A DNA stretch of 60,636 nt from Ichthyophthirius multifiliis. Taxonomy: Eukaryota > Ciliophora > Oligohymenophorea > Hymenostomatida. Shown here one piece after another: positions 1-12,792 of this stretch. The position numbers and the translations under genes are program-made. The stretch covers positions 1-60,636 of the forward strand of contig NW_004086096.1 in the NCBI RefSeq assembly GCF_000220395.1, written 5' to 3'. How positions within the stretch are numbered: the stretch's first letter is position 1; each line of letters begins with the position of its first letter. The notes below the pieces were generated by a model. That model saw nothing but the letters and a program-made list of their open reading frames with translations. It was not told the origin of the DNA and did no database searches.

Positions 1-80
1 ACCCCAACCCCAACCCCAACCCCAACCCCAACCCCAACCCCAACCCCAACCCCAACCCCAACCCCAACCCCAACCCCAAC
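1..80. repeat. Telomere, CCCCAA repeats
   Basis: Uninterrupted hexanucleotide CCCCAA repeats fill the first 80 bases. A few degenerate C-rich units follow up to about 110, after which the sequence turns AT-rich. This is the C-rich strand of a GGGGTT telomere, the type used by Tetrahymena and Ichthyophthirius macronuclear chromosomes. It marks a true chromosome end, so everything to the right is subtelomeric. Confidence 0.97.
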
Positions 81-115
81 TCAAACCCCCAACTTATACC
101 CCTTACCCTATCGAT

Positions 116-1129
116 TATCTATTTTTATAATATTTTTATAAATAAAATTATAATCTATTTTATTTTTTTCTTTAATTTTTTTAAAACAATATAAAGAATA
201 TTATATAAAACATAAAAAAATTATTATCAATAAAAATTAAATTAATAACAACTAATAATGTAATAAAAACTATGTTTTTTTTTTTTATTATTATCTAACT
301 TTTAATAATTAAACAAAAAAATTATTAATTATATAAATCATAGATTATTTTAAAAAAAAAATTTTTTTTTAGGCAAATATTTATTAAATACTTATATATA
401 TTATAGAGTATATAAAATAGTTTTAAAAACTATGCTTTAGTAAATACTTTATTTTTAATTTTAATAAAAAAAATTATTTTTATGTTTTATAATATTATTT
501 TTATTGCTGTCTAAAAATTGCTAATTATTTTGGCCTAATAATGTTTTTCTTAAATTTTCTAAGCAGTGATAGACTAATTAATTTACATAATAGAGTATTT
601 TTAATTTGAGGACTGTAAGATATCGCTTCTAAAAATCCAATTACGTAATTGTATTCAAACAATTTAATTTTAAACTATAACAAGTTTTATATATTTATAT
701 TAATATATCATCAATTTTTAATCACTATTATTTTTTTTATATGACCAAATCATTTTTTTTAATTAATTAATTATTTATTTTATTTTTTGTGCTTTTCATT
801 TTTTGAAAATATTTATTAGCTTATTTTTACTTATTTAAAAATTATACAAAAATTAATTAATCATTTTAAAATGTAAATTTAAATATTTTTTTTTATATAT
901 ATTATTAAATATAAATCAAAAAATAATTTATGAAAATTTATTTTAATAAAAATAATGATTATTTTTAAATTTTTAAGTATGCTAAAATAATTATTTTTTC
1001 TTTTATAAGAATTTATAATATAAATTAATTTTATTGATTCATTCTTATTTATTTTTTAAGAAAATTTAATAAATTATTAAAAATAAATAATAAAAATTAT
1101 TTATATATAAAAAAAAAATCATTAATAAA
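116..1129. other. Subtelomeric AT-rich spacer with one richer island
   Basis: About 1 kb between the telomere and the first gene, mostly A/T runs. The stretch at roughly 500-660 is visibly less AT-biased than its surroundings. Read on the minus strand it stays open and looks peptide-like (for example GFLEAISYSPQIKNTLL), but the plus strand is also open there, and with only TGA as stop that is weak evidence. It could be a gene fragment or a non-coding RNA. I make no gene call. Confidence 0.5.
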
Positions 1130-2015
1130 ATGCAAGGAAGTTTAGAACTCAAACCACTTACCGCAAAACTAACTAGAGATACAGACTTTTTCGATAAAAT
1201 GGTATATATTAAAATTATAAAAGCAAAATTGTATTTATATAAAAATTAAATGATAAAAATATTTAAAGGATCCGTATGTTGTAATTAAAGTAGGTGGAAA
1301 CAAGTGGAAATCTAATGTAGCTTAAGGTCAAGGAAAAAATCCAAGCTGGTCACAAGGAACCTGCTTTAGAATAACAAACGAATCTTTAATTGATAGTAAA
1401 TTAAAAAAATAAAAATAAAAATAAATAAAATTAAAAATAAGTCGAAATTTGGGATAAAGATAATGCAACTAATGATGATATGATAGGACAAGGATCAATT
1501 GCTGTATCAAAAGTTATTTAAATACGTTAAGGAACAGGTATTTTTGAATAATATATTTACAAAATAGTTTTAATAAAAAAATAAAAGAATGGATTAATTT
1601 AACTTATAAAGGAAAAAATGCGGGATAGATTTTAATAGATATTAAATTTACACCAGAAGCATAGTATGGAAATTAAACAAACTATCCCTAGCCATAAATG
1701 ATGTATCCTCCTTAAACAGGATATCCACCTTAATAGCCTTACTATCCACCACAATAAGGTTATCCTCTTTAATAACCATAATAAGGATATTTTCCTCCTT
1801 AACAGCAATTTCCTCCTTAATATCCTCCTGGATTAAGACCTTAATAAGGATATCCTCAACAATATTAACAAGTACCTTAAGCTGGATATCCACCTTAATA
1901 ATATCCTCCATAATAACCCTAATAACCCTATGTCTACGGATAATAATAATAATATCCACCTTAATAATGGAATACTTAAGGATAACCAAATTATTAAGGT
2001 TATCCTCCTTTTTGA
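1130..2015 (+). CDS. C2-domain protein with Pro/Gln/Tyr-rich tail
   Basis: Four exons (1130-1201, 1269-1395, 1442-1537, 1588-2015) join in frame to 240 residues; all three introns are GT...AG and 46-67 bp. Residues 1 to about 115 form a C2 domain, the Ca2+/phospholipid-binding fold: the DKMDPYVVIKVGG loop, then DIEIWDKDNATNDDM with its acidic cluster, then IGQGSIAV. The rest is a low-complexity tail of YPPQQ and QGYPP units, as in plant SRC2-like proteins and annexin VII-type N-termini. The role is probably Ca2+-dependent membrane binding, and the partner is unknown. The start is the first ATG before the C2 fold. It is the most telomere-proximal gene and is convergent with the phosphorylase gene. 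Confidence 0.9.
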
Positions 2016-2452
2016 TTATTATTTATTATATAATTAGTGATTTATTATATAAATTAGTGATTTATAATATAAATCAAAAGAATAATATATTTATATAATT
2101 AAATTTTATAGTATAAATAAGAATATTTAAATAATTTTTTTTTATTCATATAGACTATAATTTTAACTGTAAGAAAACATAAATAAAATAAATTTTAAAA
2201 ATATATGTCTATTTTATAAAAATAAATTATTAAAATTATTTTAAAAATAATTTTCTTATAAAATTGTGTTTAAAAATACTAAAGAATTAATATTAAGATA
2301 AAATATTATATAAAATTTCTATATATTATATTTTAAAAAATAAAACGAAATAGAAATTTATTATTTATTAATTATTATCTAATCAGCATAAATATTATAG
2401 TTGTTTTATAAAATAATTTTAATAAAATTTATTTTTGAATAAATTTATTCCT
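2016..2452. other. Convergent intergenic region
   Basis: Shared 3' flank of the C2 gene and the phosphorylase gene. It is AT-rich. Near 2035-2085 there are imperfect direct copies of a motif containing TTAGTGATTTAT. Nothing else is recognised. Confidence 0.6.
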
Positions 2453-5400
2453 TCAAATTCTTTCTTGAATTAATGTTTACCTTTAATTTAAAATAAATAA
2501 TTATAAATTAATAAATAATTACTGAGGTCTTTATTTAAAACTATAACTTTTGACCCTTTCCTATGCATTATTTGAAGGATTAGGTATTTCAAATTGTTTG
2601 ACATTCCTTTTTAGAAAAATATATATTAATTTAAACTTTAATAAAAATATAAATACCATATTTCTTCAGCATACTATTCAATAGTCCTATCAGAAGAGAA
2701 CTTATGAGATCGAACAGCATTATAAATAGATCTTTTAGTCCATTCAAATTTATTTTTGTAGACTTAATCAACTTGTTTTTAGACTTCTTTATAGGAAGAG
2801 AAATCATGCCCAATTAAATACCAATCGTTTTTGTTTCTTATAGTATCGATTAGTTAACTTAATTCATCTTAAGCTCCAAACATTCCTAAAAATAAATAAT
2901 AATAATGTTATTGTTTTAAATATATATACCTTCATCAATAACTTTAAAGACTTCTAATAATTCATGAGGGAAATAATTTGTTGGATTAGTATTTTACATA
3001 TGATGTAGTAAACCATCAACTTTGTCCACTAATGCTCCAAAAATGAACATATTTTCTTTCTAGACTTCTTCGGCAATTTCGACATTAGCACCATCCATAG
3101 TACCTATAATTATGCAACCATTCATAACAAATTTCATGTTTGAAGTTCCTGAAGCTTCTAAACCAGCAGTTGATATATGTTAACTTAATTCACTAGCAGG
3201 AATTATAATTTAGGCATTAGATACATTATAATTTGGTAAATAAACTAATTTCAAATATTCGTTTACATCTGCATCATTATTAACCTTATTTTTAAAAATA
3301 TATTTTATAATTTTTTTTTTTTTTACTTTTTATGCCACTTAATTAACTAATTTAATTATTCTCTTTGCATTAATATATCCAGGAGCAGCTTTACCTCCAA
3401 ACATAACAGTACGAGGGTAGAATTTTTGAGCACGTTCATTAGCAGGAGTTTTTTTAATTTCAAGATAACGATGAATAACATATAAAATATTCATAAATTA
3501 TCTTTTATATTCATGAATTCTTTTAACCTTTTTTATGTTTTGTTTTGTTTTATTTTATTTTAAATTACTTAAATATCGAATATCGAATTAATATTAATGT
3601 CTATATCACAATTTTATTTAACCCAATTTACTAATTTTTGTTTGTTATTTAATTTGATTTATTACCATTCTTGTTAGAAATCTTGATCAGCGGCATATTT
3701 TTCTAATTCTTAAACCAAAGTCAAATCAGTCACCCAACTATCATCTCCTAATCTTTCAGTGTATAATTTAGCTAATTATGGGTTACAACATTTGATCCAT
3801 CTTCTAGGAGTTACACCATTGGTTTTGTTTTAGAATTTAGCAGGTCTTAATTCATAAAAAGTCGAAAAAAGCCTTGTTTTTAAAAGCATTGAATGAATTT
3901 CAGCTACACCATTAACTGCGTGTGATCCTATAATACTCTTTTTTAAAAAATAAAAAATAAATTTTTAAAATATAAAGATTTTTACTAAATTAGCCATTCT
4001 AATTCTTTTAGGATTACTTTCTTCAACAATCGATAAAGCAGATAATTTAGCACTATCATTAGGGAATTTTTTAATAACTTTTTCTAAGAAAATCTAATTA
4101 ATAATATAAATAATTTATAAATGCCTAGGCAATAAATTTCCTAATAAATCTATTCCCCATTTTTCTAAAGCTTCAGGCAAAATTGTATGATTAGTATAAG
4201 AAAAGCTCTTATAAACCAATTCCCAAGCGAATTCAATAGGTAAATTTTCAATATCAATAAGGACCCTCAAAAGCTCAACTATAGCCAAAGAAGGATGTGT
4301 ATCATTTAATTAGCAAGCTACTTTTTCAGGCCATTCTTTCCAATCTCTTTTTTATTTTTTGAATCTTCTAATTATATCTTAAATTGTGGCACAGACCAAT
4401 AAATATTATTATTTTAAACGAAGTTCTTTACCACCATAGGTAGAATCATTTGGATATAAAACAGAAGTTATACATTCGGCTCTTTCTCTTTCTTCTAAAG
4501 CTTTAAAGTAATCTCCTTAATTAAAAGAACTGAAATCAAATTCATTTGCAGGTAAACTTCTAAATAAACGTAAATTAATAGTATTAAAAGTATTATAACC
4601 TGGAATAGGGTTATCATAAGCTCTAGCTAGTATTGTCTTTATTTTATATTTTTAAATAAAATAAAAGTATACAAATAATTACCACACTCGATTCCCAATA
4701 ATTTTTTTCTTTTCCATTTTCATGTACCTTTCTAACATGCCCATAAAACTTAACAGGATAGCTAACATCTAATCTTTCGATTTCCCAAGGGTTTCCATTA
4801 TCGAGCCAATAATCAGGAACCTCAACCTAACAGCCTTCTTTACTGATAACCTATCTGAAAATACCATAGCTATATCTAATACCATAACCCCAAGCAGGTA
4901 GGTTTAAAGTAGCCATAGAGTCTAAGAAACAAGCAGCCAAACGACCTAATCCACCATTTCCTAAAGCAGGATCAACCTCTTCTTCGTAAACTTATTCTAA
5001 ATTATATCCTAATTCGAGGAGGGCTTCTCTGTAATTTTCTTCTAAATCAAGATTTACTAAAGCGTTTTGAAGATAACGACCAATTAAAAATTCAATTGAA
5101 AGATAATATACACGTTTAACATCGTTATTTGTGAAATATTAACATGTATCATTAAATGCTTCAATTAATCTATCTATATTATTTTTTATATAAAAATTAA
5201 GAATCTTAAAATAAATTTAACATGTAATTCATATTTACCTCTCACAGAATGAGCAACAGCTTGATATGCATGAAAAGTAGAAAAGTCAAATCTTGTTTTA
5301 GCTAATGTATATTCAACATGATTTACTATTTATTATTGAATAGTGTTTTTATCTGATGCTATATATTAGTTCATAAGATTCCACATTTTTTCGTTTTAAT

Positions 5401-5515
5401 TAAGTTGGTTTTATGATCCAAATTCAGGTCTATAAAGTTATTAGAAAGAATCATTTCTATTAAATGAAGAAATTCTTCTTGATAATCTTCTCTGAAGTCT
5501 ATTTTAATTTTCCAT
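2453..5515 (-). CDS. Glycogen phosphorylase
   Basis: Releases glucose-1-phosphate from glycogen using pyridoxal phosphate (GH/GT35 family). The PLP region is plain: [11 protein letters not shown], then NMKFVMNG with the Schiff-base lysine, then [14 protein letters not shown]. The C-terminus reads [18 protein letters not shown] after removal of a terminal intron, matching the family end. The N-terminus reads [18 protein letters not shown], with a Ser/Arg-rich segment where a regulatory phosphosite lies in animal enzymes; that similarity is an inference. Several short introns interrupt it, for example near 5166-5240, 4640-4680, 3940-3985, 3290-3330 and 2890-2925. Total length fits the usual 840-900 residues. 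The stop is the first TGA after the C-terminal motif. It is probably cytosolic. Confidence 0.93.
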
Positions 5516-5522
5516 AATATTA

Positions 5523-5554
<32 letters not shown>

Positions 5555-8500
5555 ACATGATAATAATTTATTTATTAATTTATGACTTTAATTTTTTTAT
5601 TTATTTAAAATATTTGTTTTTACAATTTACTTTTTATTCTAAAATAAAAATTTTATTTTTAAAAAAATAAAATTTTTTTAGTTTAAATCTTATTATATTA
5701 TATTTATTCATAATTTAATATTTTTTATGTATTATAATATTTTTAAATTAGATATAAGCTTACTAAAATTAATTTAATTTTTTTCTTTATTTTTTTTAAC
5801 TTTAATTTCAAAATAAAAAACTTTAATATTATCCTTTCTAATACACTTTTTATTTAATATTTTTATATTTTCATTAAAAATTATAATTATCTTAATTTTT
5901 ATTACTGTAATTTTTTATAAAAAAAAAAATTATTTTATTTTATATACATTTAAAAGATATTTTACAAATCAGTTGTAAAAAAGATAAAATAATATATTAT
6001 AATCAAATAAACTAATTATACTTAATTTAAACTTATTATTTTTCATAAATAATTATAATTTTTTTTTTTTTTTAAATTAATTGCCTTTTTTATGTAATTA
6101 TTAGCTTAATTTTTATAGTCTAATTAATTTATTTTTAAGAATTATAAAAAGCCTAAGCATTTTTCAAAAACTCAGGGTTCTATATAATTATAATTTTTAA
6201 AATATATTATTTATTATTTAGCTTATAATCCATTCATAAAATGTATATTTAAATCCATAAAAAAAAGCCAATTTATTATTATATATATATATATATATAT
6301 TTCTAAACCCTCTTATCTATATAATGTTCTTTTATACTAACTTATTTGAAATTTTAAGAATTAGTATAAATTCCAAGACATTAAATAATTAGTTATAAAT
6401 AATTTGAATAGAATACTAACATTTTTTAAAAATGCTAATTATACATCTATTATTAATTTGGGGCATTTTAATAATTTTAATTAAATTTTAAGATAAACAT
6501 ATAATTTCATATTGAGCTCTGAGAAGCTTAAGAGATATTTGGTAATGCTGTAGTCAGTGTGCAATATGTGTTTGATTGTGAAAGCATCATAATGTATATA
6601 TTTAACTTAATTGTGTTCATATTCTATTTAAATTAATTCAACTTTTTTATTTTTTTACTAATTTAATTTATTAATTAGAAAAATTAGTTTTCATTAATCC
6701 TCTTTTGTCAATTTTTTCAAAGTAAATAATTTAATTTAAGATCAAAAATTTTAGTAATATCATATGTTCCCTTTTTATATAAACTTTAAAAACATATTAA
6801 TATTTATATTTAAAATTATATTTTTTTTTAAAATCTATCTAAATTTAAAAAAAAGTTTAAATTTCATTTATTAATTTTTCAGCATTAAAACCATATGAAA
6901 TAAACCTTAATTTATAATATTTTTATTTAAGAATATATATAAGTATATTAGCATTAGATATATTAGGTGTATTATAAAATTTGTTAATATTTATATTTTA
7001 TTATATTAAAGTCATATATAACTGTGTTTTAAGGATTGTTTTAGATTTTCATATTTTATCATTAAAACTAATTTTATTAATACTATAATTATGCATTATT
7101 ACTAATCATTATCACAAAGATAAATTTTTATAGTTAAATATTATTTTTCTACTACTAAAATTAAATTCTATTTATTATGCTAATTTATTTAAGCAATATT
7201 CTTATTTATTTATTTCCTAGAAATTTAATAATTAATATAAATTCTTGCGTTTGAGTTTAAGTTAAAAATTAAACATTATGAATTTAATAAGCTTATTTTT
7301 AATTAATTAAAATTTAAATAGATTAATAAGTAGTTATATCTTTTAATGTTTTAATCACAAAACCACCCAATTAAAGATTAGTTATATTGCTTTATTAGTG
7401 AGCGAAATAAATCTAATTAACTGTATTTATGTATTTTATAAAATAGTATTTATTATTCGTATTATTATTAAAATTATAATTGAAGATTTATTTCATATAT
7501 ATATATTTATTTTTTATTATTTAATTTTTTCTTTATATTTTATTTATTAGCTATACTTGGTTGTGATTTGAAAGCAATATTTTTTTTCAATTTAATCTTC
7601 TTTAAATTGCTTATTAAAACCGTTTTTGTATATTTAAATAATAAATTATTTTATTACTTTATAAATTTACTTTCCCTTAAAATCTATTTTAAATTTCTCA
7701 AAATAAACTGTCAAAATACTTATTTTATATCATTATAGAATACTTTTATTATTCTATTATATTTATTTTTTATGTTATGTTTATAAGAAATACTTAAAAA
7801 ATTGTTTTCAAGAATTTAAAATAGAGAAAATAAAAATTAAAGAAACATCATATTTAATTAAATATTACTAATTTTTATCTTAATTAAAATATTAAAACTA
7901 AAACTGTTTAAATTGTTAAATTATCATAATAAATTATAAACTTTTAATATAATATAATATTAATTAAATAAATATATATATAAATAATAAAGATGATGTT
8001 CTATATTTATTGTTAAATATTTTTAGAATTCACAATTTAATATAATTTTATTAAACTTTATATAAGCATTATTATATTTTTATTAATTTATATTATTATT
8101 AAACAAAATTATGATTATATTATTTCAAGTAGTTTTAGTATTTATATCGTATTTAATACAAAAGTAGAGAAGCAGATATCAAATTTAAAAATACTATAAA
8201 TTATTAAAATTAAATTTAATCTTTAATAAATATATTGCTTGTTTGTTTATTCTCTTAAAATTAAACTTTATATTAACTATACTTTGATTTAATTTAATTT
8301 TTATTAATATAATTTATTTTATATTATATTTTAAATTATTTTAATTTTTTATAAGTTTAACTTTATATATATATTTTTAATTTATTATTATTTCTTTATT
8401 CTTTTTTAAATCTTTCTTTTAATAATCACTTTTTGTTATAATATTTTTTTTTATTTAATAGAATAAATTATTTTATTATATTATTAAATATAATTATTAT

Positions 8501-8689
8501 ATTTTGTAAAATATATAATTTTTAAAAATAGTTATGCAAATTTTCTTATATCTTAAATTAATATTAATTTATTTGTTTCTTAAAATAAATTGTAAAATTT
8601 TAGTATATATTAAACTTTTCTTTATATTTTATTTTTTCTGTAATAATTTTTAATTTACTTTATTATCATTAAAAATTTTATTTTTGTTT
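5516..8689. other. Gene-poor AT-rich region, 3.2 kb
   Basis: No gene with recognisable domains. It contains an ATT microsatellite at about 5524-5553 and a short AT run near 6280-6300. Several islands are less AT-biased than their surroundings: about 6145-6195, 6515-6600, 7345-7440 and 7545-7590. The 6515-6600 island can fold into two hairpins and is reported as a finding. The others are unassigned; they could be decayed genes or small RNAs. Confidence 0.55.
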
Positions 8690-9331
8690 TCACAAATCTT
8701 AAATATGACTGTTTTTTTTTTCTAATTAAAAACACTCATTATATATGCATTATGCGACTTTAATAGCAACTTAATTAGTTAATTTTTATATTCCTTTTTA
8801 AAAATCATAATTACAATTTTACTAATTATCACATTCTTTTATTAAATCTAAATCTTTAATACAATTATCATCACAATTTCGTGATATGTTATCACATTTT
8901 CTGGGATCGGAAAGTGCAATTTAAATACAATTCGCAATTTCTTTATCTTATTTATTTATTTTTTCTTTTTATTCATTTTCAAATTTTTCATCAATTTATT
9001 AAAAATCCAATAAGGCATTTTTCCCAAATAAACCACATTATTCAGATATGCAATTAAGTAAACTTCTATTATCTTAAATTTAAATTTGTGAATATATTTT
9101 CGAAAAGCATTCATAATTGTACTCATTTTTATCAAAAGGAATTTCACATTAATCAAAAAGATATGTGAATTCATTTCCGCATTCTCTATTAGTAAAACAT
9201 TAAACTAGAAAATCATAACAAATTCCTGAAATTTCTATAAATATTTCATCTATACAATATCTTAATTATAAGTTTGTTAAACTTTAACTCTATATTATGA
9301 AAATAAACAATATAAAAAAATGTATCTACAT
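8690..9331 (-). CDS. Secreted Cys-rich protein
   Basis: A single exon of 214 codons (213 residues) with TAA/TAG read as Gln. It opens with a clear signal peptide, MQIHFFILFIFIIQSQS, followed by about 18 cysteines spread over the mature chain (RYCIDEIF, GICYDF, ECGNEF, CISEQCG, RKCDNISRNCDDNC, QNCNYDF, CIYNECF). This suggests a disulphide-bonded extracellular or secretory-granule protein. I recognise no family, and the spacing is unlike the CxxC repeats of ciliate surface antigens. It lies 114 bp downstream of, and on the same strand as, another Cys-containing membrane protein. Confidence 0.8.
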
Positions 9332-9445
9332 TATTTGTTTAATTTTTTTTATTTATATATTTTTGTTTAAATTTCTTTGACTTTTTAAGATTTATATTTT
9401 TTTTAATTTTAAATATATAATTATTCTTAAAATGAATATTTTTTT

Positions 9446-11093
9446 TCATTATTTGACAAAATAATATTGTTTTGATAATTCGTAATATTTATCTGAAAAG
9501 CTACCTAATAAGTTTTGTTAATTTTCTTTTACATTTTTTATACTTTCTATTATAAACTTACTACTATCACAAAATTTTCTTATCTATTATATAATTATTT
9601 AATATAAAGTTAGTATAATTTTAATAATTTTATACCATTAAAAAGTTATTATTAGCTTATTATTCTTAATTAAACTATTTAACAATTAATAATTAACCAT
9701 ATGCTGAAATTGCAAAAGAAAAAGAAAATTAAATTGAATTATCTTTAGAATTCATCATTAATTAACTAGATAGTATACCTCCAACATTAATTCCTGCTAA
9801 AGCATAATATTAAATGTAACTTTGATATTTATTTTATATATTTTCTTTTATAAATTAAAAAATTTAACTACTATTAGTATTAAAAGGTACACTTAAAATA
9901 ATATTTTCTCGCAAAAGATTATTATTAGCTTAAATATTAAATATATCTTATTATGAGTTATTTAAATCATTAATTAAAAGAACAAAAGGAATTTTATGAT
10001 TTTCATTTACATTATCAGGAATATGAAGCAGAAACTCGTTATTTTAATTTTATTTTACTAATATTAGTATCTTAACTACTAATACAGAACAACAAATCGG
10101 CTTTAGAAACATTTTATTAGCATTTTTAATCGAGACATTATTTGCCTTATATATCTAAATAATAGTTATTTTCGCATAACTTACATTATTTAGAAAAAGG
10201 AATACATTTTGAACATTTTTCAGGACATTTTTATTATTAACAAGTTTCATCATTACATTAAAATATTTCTTAAATGCTTTTTTTTTCTTTATTAATTTTA
10301 ATCTCTATTACGTTTTCAGTTAAGTATGCATTTATTTGTTTTTCTTAAAATGTAAATGTATATAATAAAGAATCATTTGGACAAACTTTATTTTCTTTAA
10401 TCATTTTATAATTATTAGCATTTATATTAAAATCAAAAGGATAATTAACTTCCATTACTTATTATCCCTTATTATCGAATTTATGTTAGTAGGTATTTCT
10501 TGTACTTAATTAATTCATAAAATAATAAGTGATTCCAACAATAATGACTACCAAAAAAAAGAAAATCCATTTTAAAATTGTATTTTTGAAATCATTATCA
10601 TCATCATTATTATATTTTTCATCGTCAAAATCATCAAATTCATTATCCGAATTTTAATAAGAACTATTTTGCTGTTCTTCTTCTTTTTTTCGATGTGTTA
10701 TTTTATTTTTGTTTTAAGTTTCTTATGTTTATTAATTATCAAATGCTTCATTTGAAGAACTTGAACTACTCGAACTTTCAAATTAATTTTTCCCTTTTGT
10801 ATTTTTTTGTTATTTTGACTAAGGCACTTATGCATGCTTTTGATTTTAATTTTTTAATCATAATTGGTTTTTGAGTATAAAAAGTTTTATTAATTATTTT
10901 TTAAAATTGGCTTTTAATTCTGGAATCTTTAATATGGTTGACTATCCTAATTATCTAAAGATTTCTAAGGAGAATCTTCTTCTTAACTCGAAGAAGTTCC
11001 AAAATTAGCTTAGAGATCGTCACTAAATTATTTTTATTCTTCTTCTTCTTCTGATTATAATTCGTCTTAATATTTTTTATATTTACTTTTCAT
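9446..11093 (-). CDS. Single-pass membrane protein with Cys-rich outer domain
   Basis: The N-terminal part of about 190 residues is acidic and Ser-rich, with a run of eight serines and DEFDDFDDEKYNNDDD. One membrane segment follows (ILKWIFFFLVVIIVGITYYF). The remainder is probably extracytoplasmic and has a CxxC module (CPEKCSKC ... CKLCENNYY) resembling growth-factor-receptor Cys repeats, then a long domain I do not recognise. With no signal peptide it would be type II. A 52-bp intron at 9584-9635 is needed to reach the C-terminus (KFCDSSKFIIES) and the TGA at 9446-9448. A second frame change near 10090 needs a very short intron (about 22 bp) or an alternative splice and is unresolved. Confidence 0.75.
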
Positions 11094-11511
11094 TTTATGT
11101 TTATTTCTAAGTTAATTTTATAATATTAATTATTTAAATTTTGATTTGCAATTAAATTTTAAAAAATATATAAATTTATTAATTTCGATTAACTATTAAT
11201 TAAATATAATTATTATAAGATATAATAAAAATGATTATCACTAAAAAAAATTAATTATTAAATTTAATATATTTACTATTTAAAAAGCTATTATAATTAA
11301 ATTAATATTTAATATCCAAATTCAATAATCATTATAAATTTAAAAATTCTTGCATTTTATACAAAGTTTTAAAATGATTTTTGCTTATTATTATTAATTG
11401 TTTCAATAAAAGATTTAATTGCATTATAAATATTTTGACTTTATATATAAAATAAAATTAATTTATTAAAAATATTAATTTTTTAATAATTCTAAATAAT
11501 TAATTTTCAAA
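11094..11511. other. Divergent intergenic region
   Basis: Upstream region of two divergently transcribed genes. Uniformly AT-rich; no motif recognised. Confidence 0.6.
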
Positions 11512-12292
11512 ATGAAAACATTATTATAAAAAAGATACTAATAGGTTCTAGAAGTTTAATCTCAAGATTAATTTAAAAAAATATGTGATTATTTGGAATT
11601 CGGAAGATAAGACTTAGCTTCTAAACTTTTACTTGATAATTTTAAATAATTAAATGAAGAAAATCAAATTATTAAAATGTAAATATCTCATTTTAAAAAT
11701 AAAAAAATTATTTTTATAAAAATAAAGTCTTAATAAAGCTCTATAAACTTAAAAATAATAAATTGTTTAAGATATAATAAATAAAAAATATGTATTAAGC
11801 GAATAATAATAAGAATTATATATTCAAGCAATAATATAATAATAAGGAAACGAATAAGCACTAACTTATATAAAATAAATACTAAATAAGCAACTTTAAG
11901 AAGTTAATATATTTAAAATTAATATAATTTTTAATATTTTATATAAAAATAAAAAGAATTTATAAAATAAATTATTAAAAAACAAAGAAAAATCTAAAAT
12001 AAATTAAATAAATTAAAATGAATAAGAGTAGAATAATTTTAAAAATAATATATAAAATAATCTAAAAAAAAAAAACTATTAAAATTAAAAATAAAATTAA
12101 TATCACTCTAAAAAATTGATACTAATTACTATAATATGCATTTTAATATTATTATTGAGATTTAAATATAGAAAGTAATAAATATATTAAAATAAAATAA
12201 TAGTATACATTAATATATTTAAATAAAGTTAAAAAATAGGATTAAATATATATAAAATAATTAAATTATTATTAGGAATTAAATAATAATGA
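11512..12292 (+). CDS. Coiled-coil protein with C-terminal membrane anchor
   Basis: Three exons (11512-11678, 11728-11902, 11957-12292) join to 225 residues, with introns of 49 and 54 bp. The chain is Gln/Glu/Lys-rich and looks helical (SKLLLDNFKQLNEENQIIK), Asn/Gln-rich in the middle, with a hydrophobic segment, KLILITIICILILLLRF, near the C-terminus. This layout recalls tail-anchored or SNARE-like proteins, but I see no diagnostic SNARE layer residue and about 40 residues follow the segment. Function is unknown. Exon phases close correctly, which supports it as a real gene. Confidence 0.65.
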
Positions 12293-12792
12293 AAATATAT
12301 TTTAAGTTAATAATTAAAAAATCATTTAAAGTAATATTAATTTTTTATGTAAATTTAATTAAATATTTAAAAAAAAATATAAAATAATCATTAAAAAATC
12401 AAAAAAATATTAAATTAAAATATAAAAATTATTAAATTTAAAAAATACAATAAATAATAACATTAATTATTTAATTGTATTTTAATTGTATAATTATTAT
12501 AAAATTAATTAAATATATGTTTATTTAATATATTTATATATTGCTATTATTAAAAAATAATATTTTTTTTAACTTAATATAAACTAAAATTTATTACTAT
12601 TTTTATTATATTAAAATATTTTTAGAATAACATAATTAAATTTCTTTAATATTTTTTTATTATTTAATATAATTAATTATATTAAATTTAATTATAAGTT
12701 TTTTTAATTTTATAAATATTTTTTTTATTTTGTATTTAAATATTAATAAAATTTAACATCTATTTTAAAATATTTATATTATAAATACCGTT
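12293..12792. other. Convergent intergenic region
   Basis: Extremely AT-rich 3' flank of two convergent genes. Nothing recognised. Confidence 0.6.

Noticed and set aside
1648-1989. Minus-strand open frame opposite the C2 protein tail
   Set aside because: It is the antisense shadow of the repetitive YPPQQ-coding sequence, and the plus strand has the in-phase gene.
5516-8689. Long open frames in the gene desert
   Set aside because: With TGA as the only stop, long open frames arise by chance in AT-rich DNA; none shows balanced codon use or a domain.
8956-9174. Minus-strand 72-residue frame inside the secreted Cys-rich gene
   Set aside because: Another frame of the same strand gives a signal peptide and regular cysteines over 213 residues.
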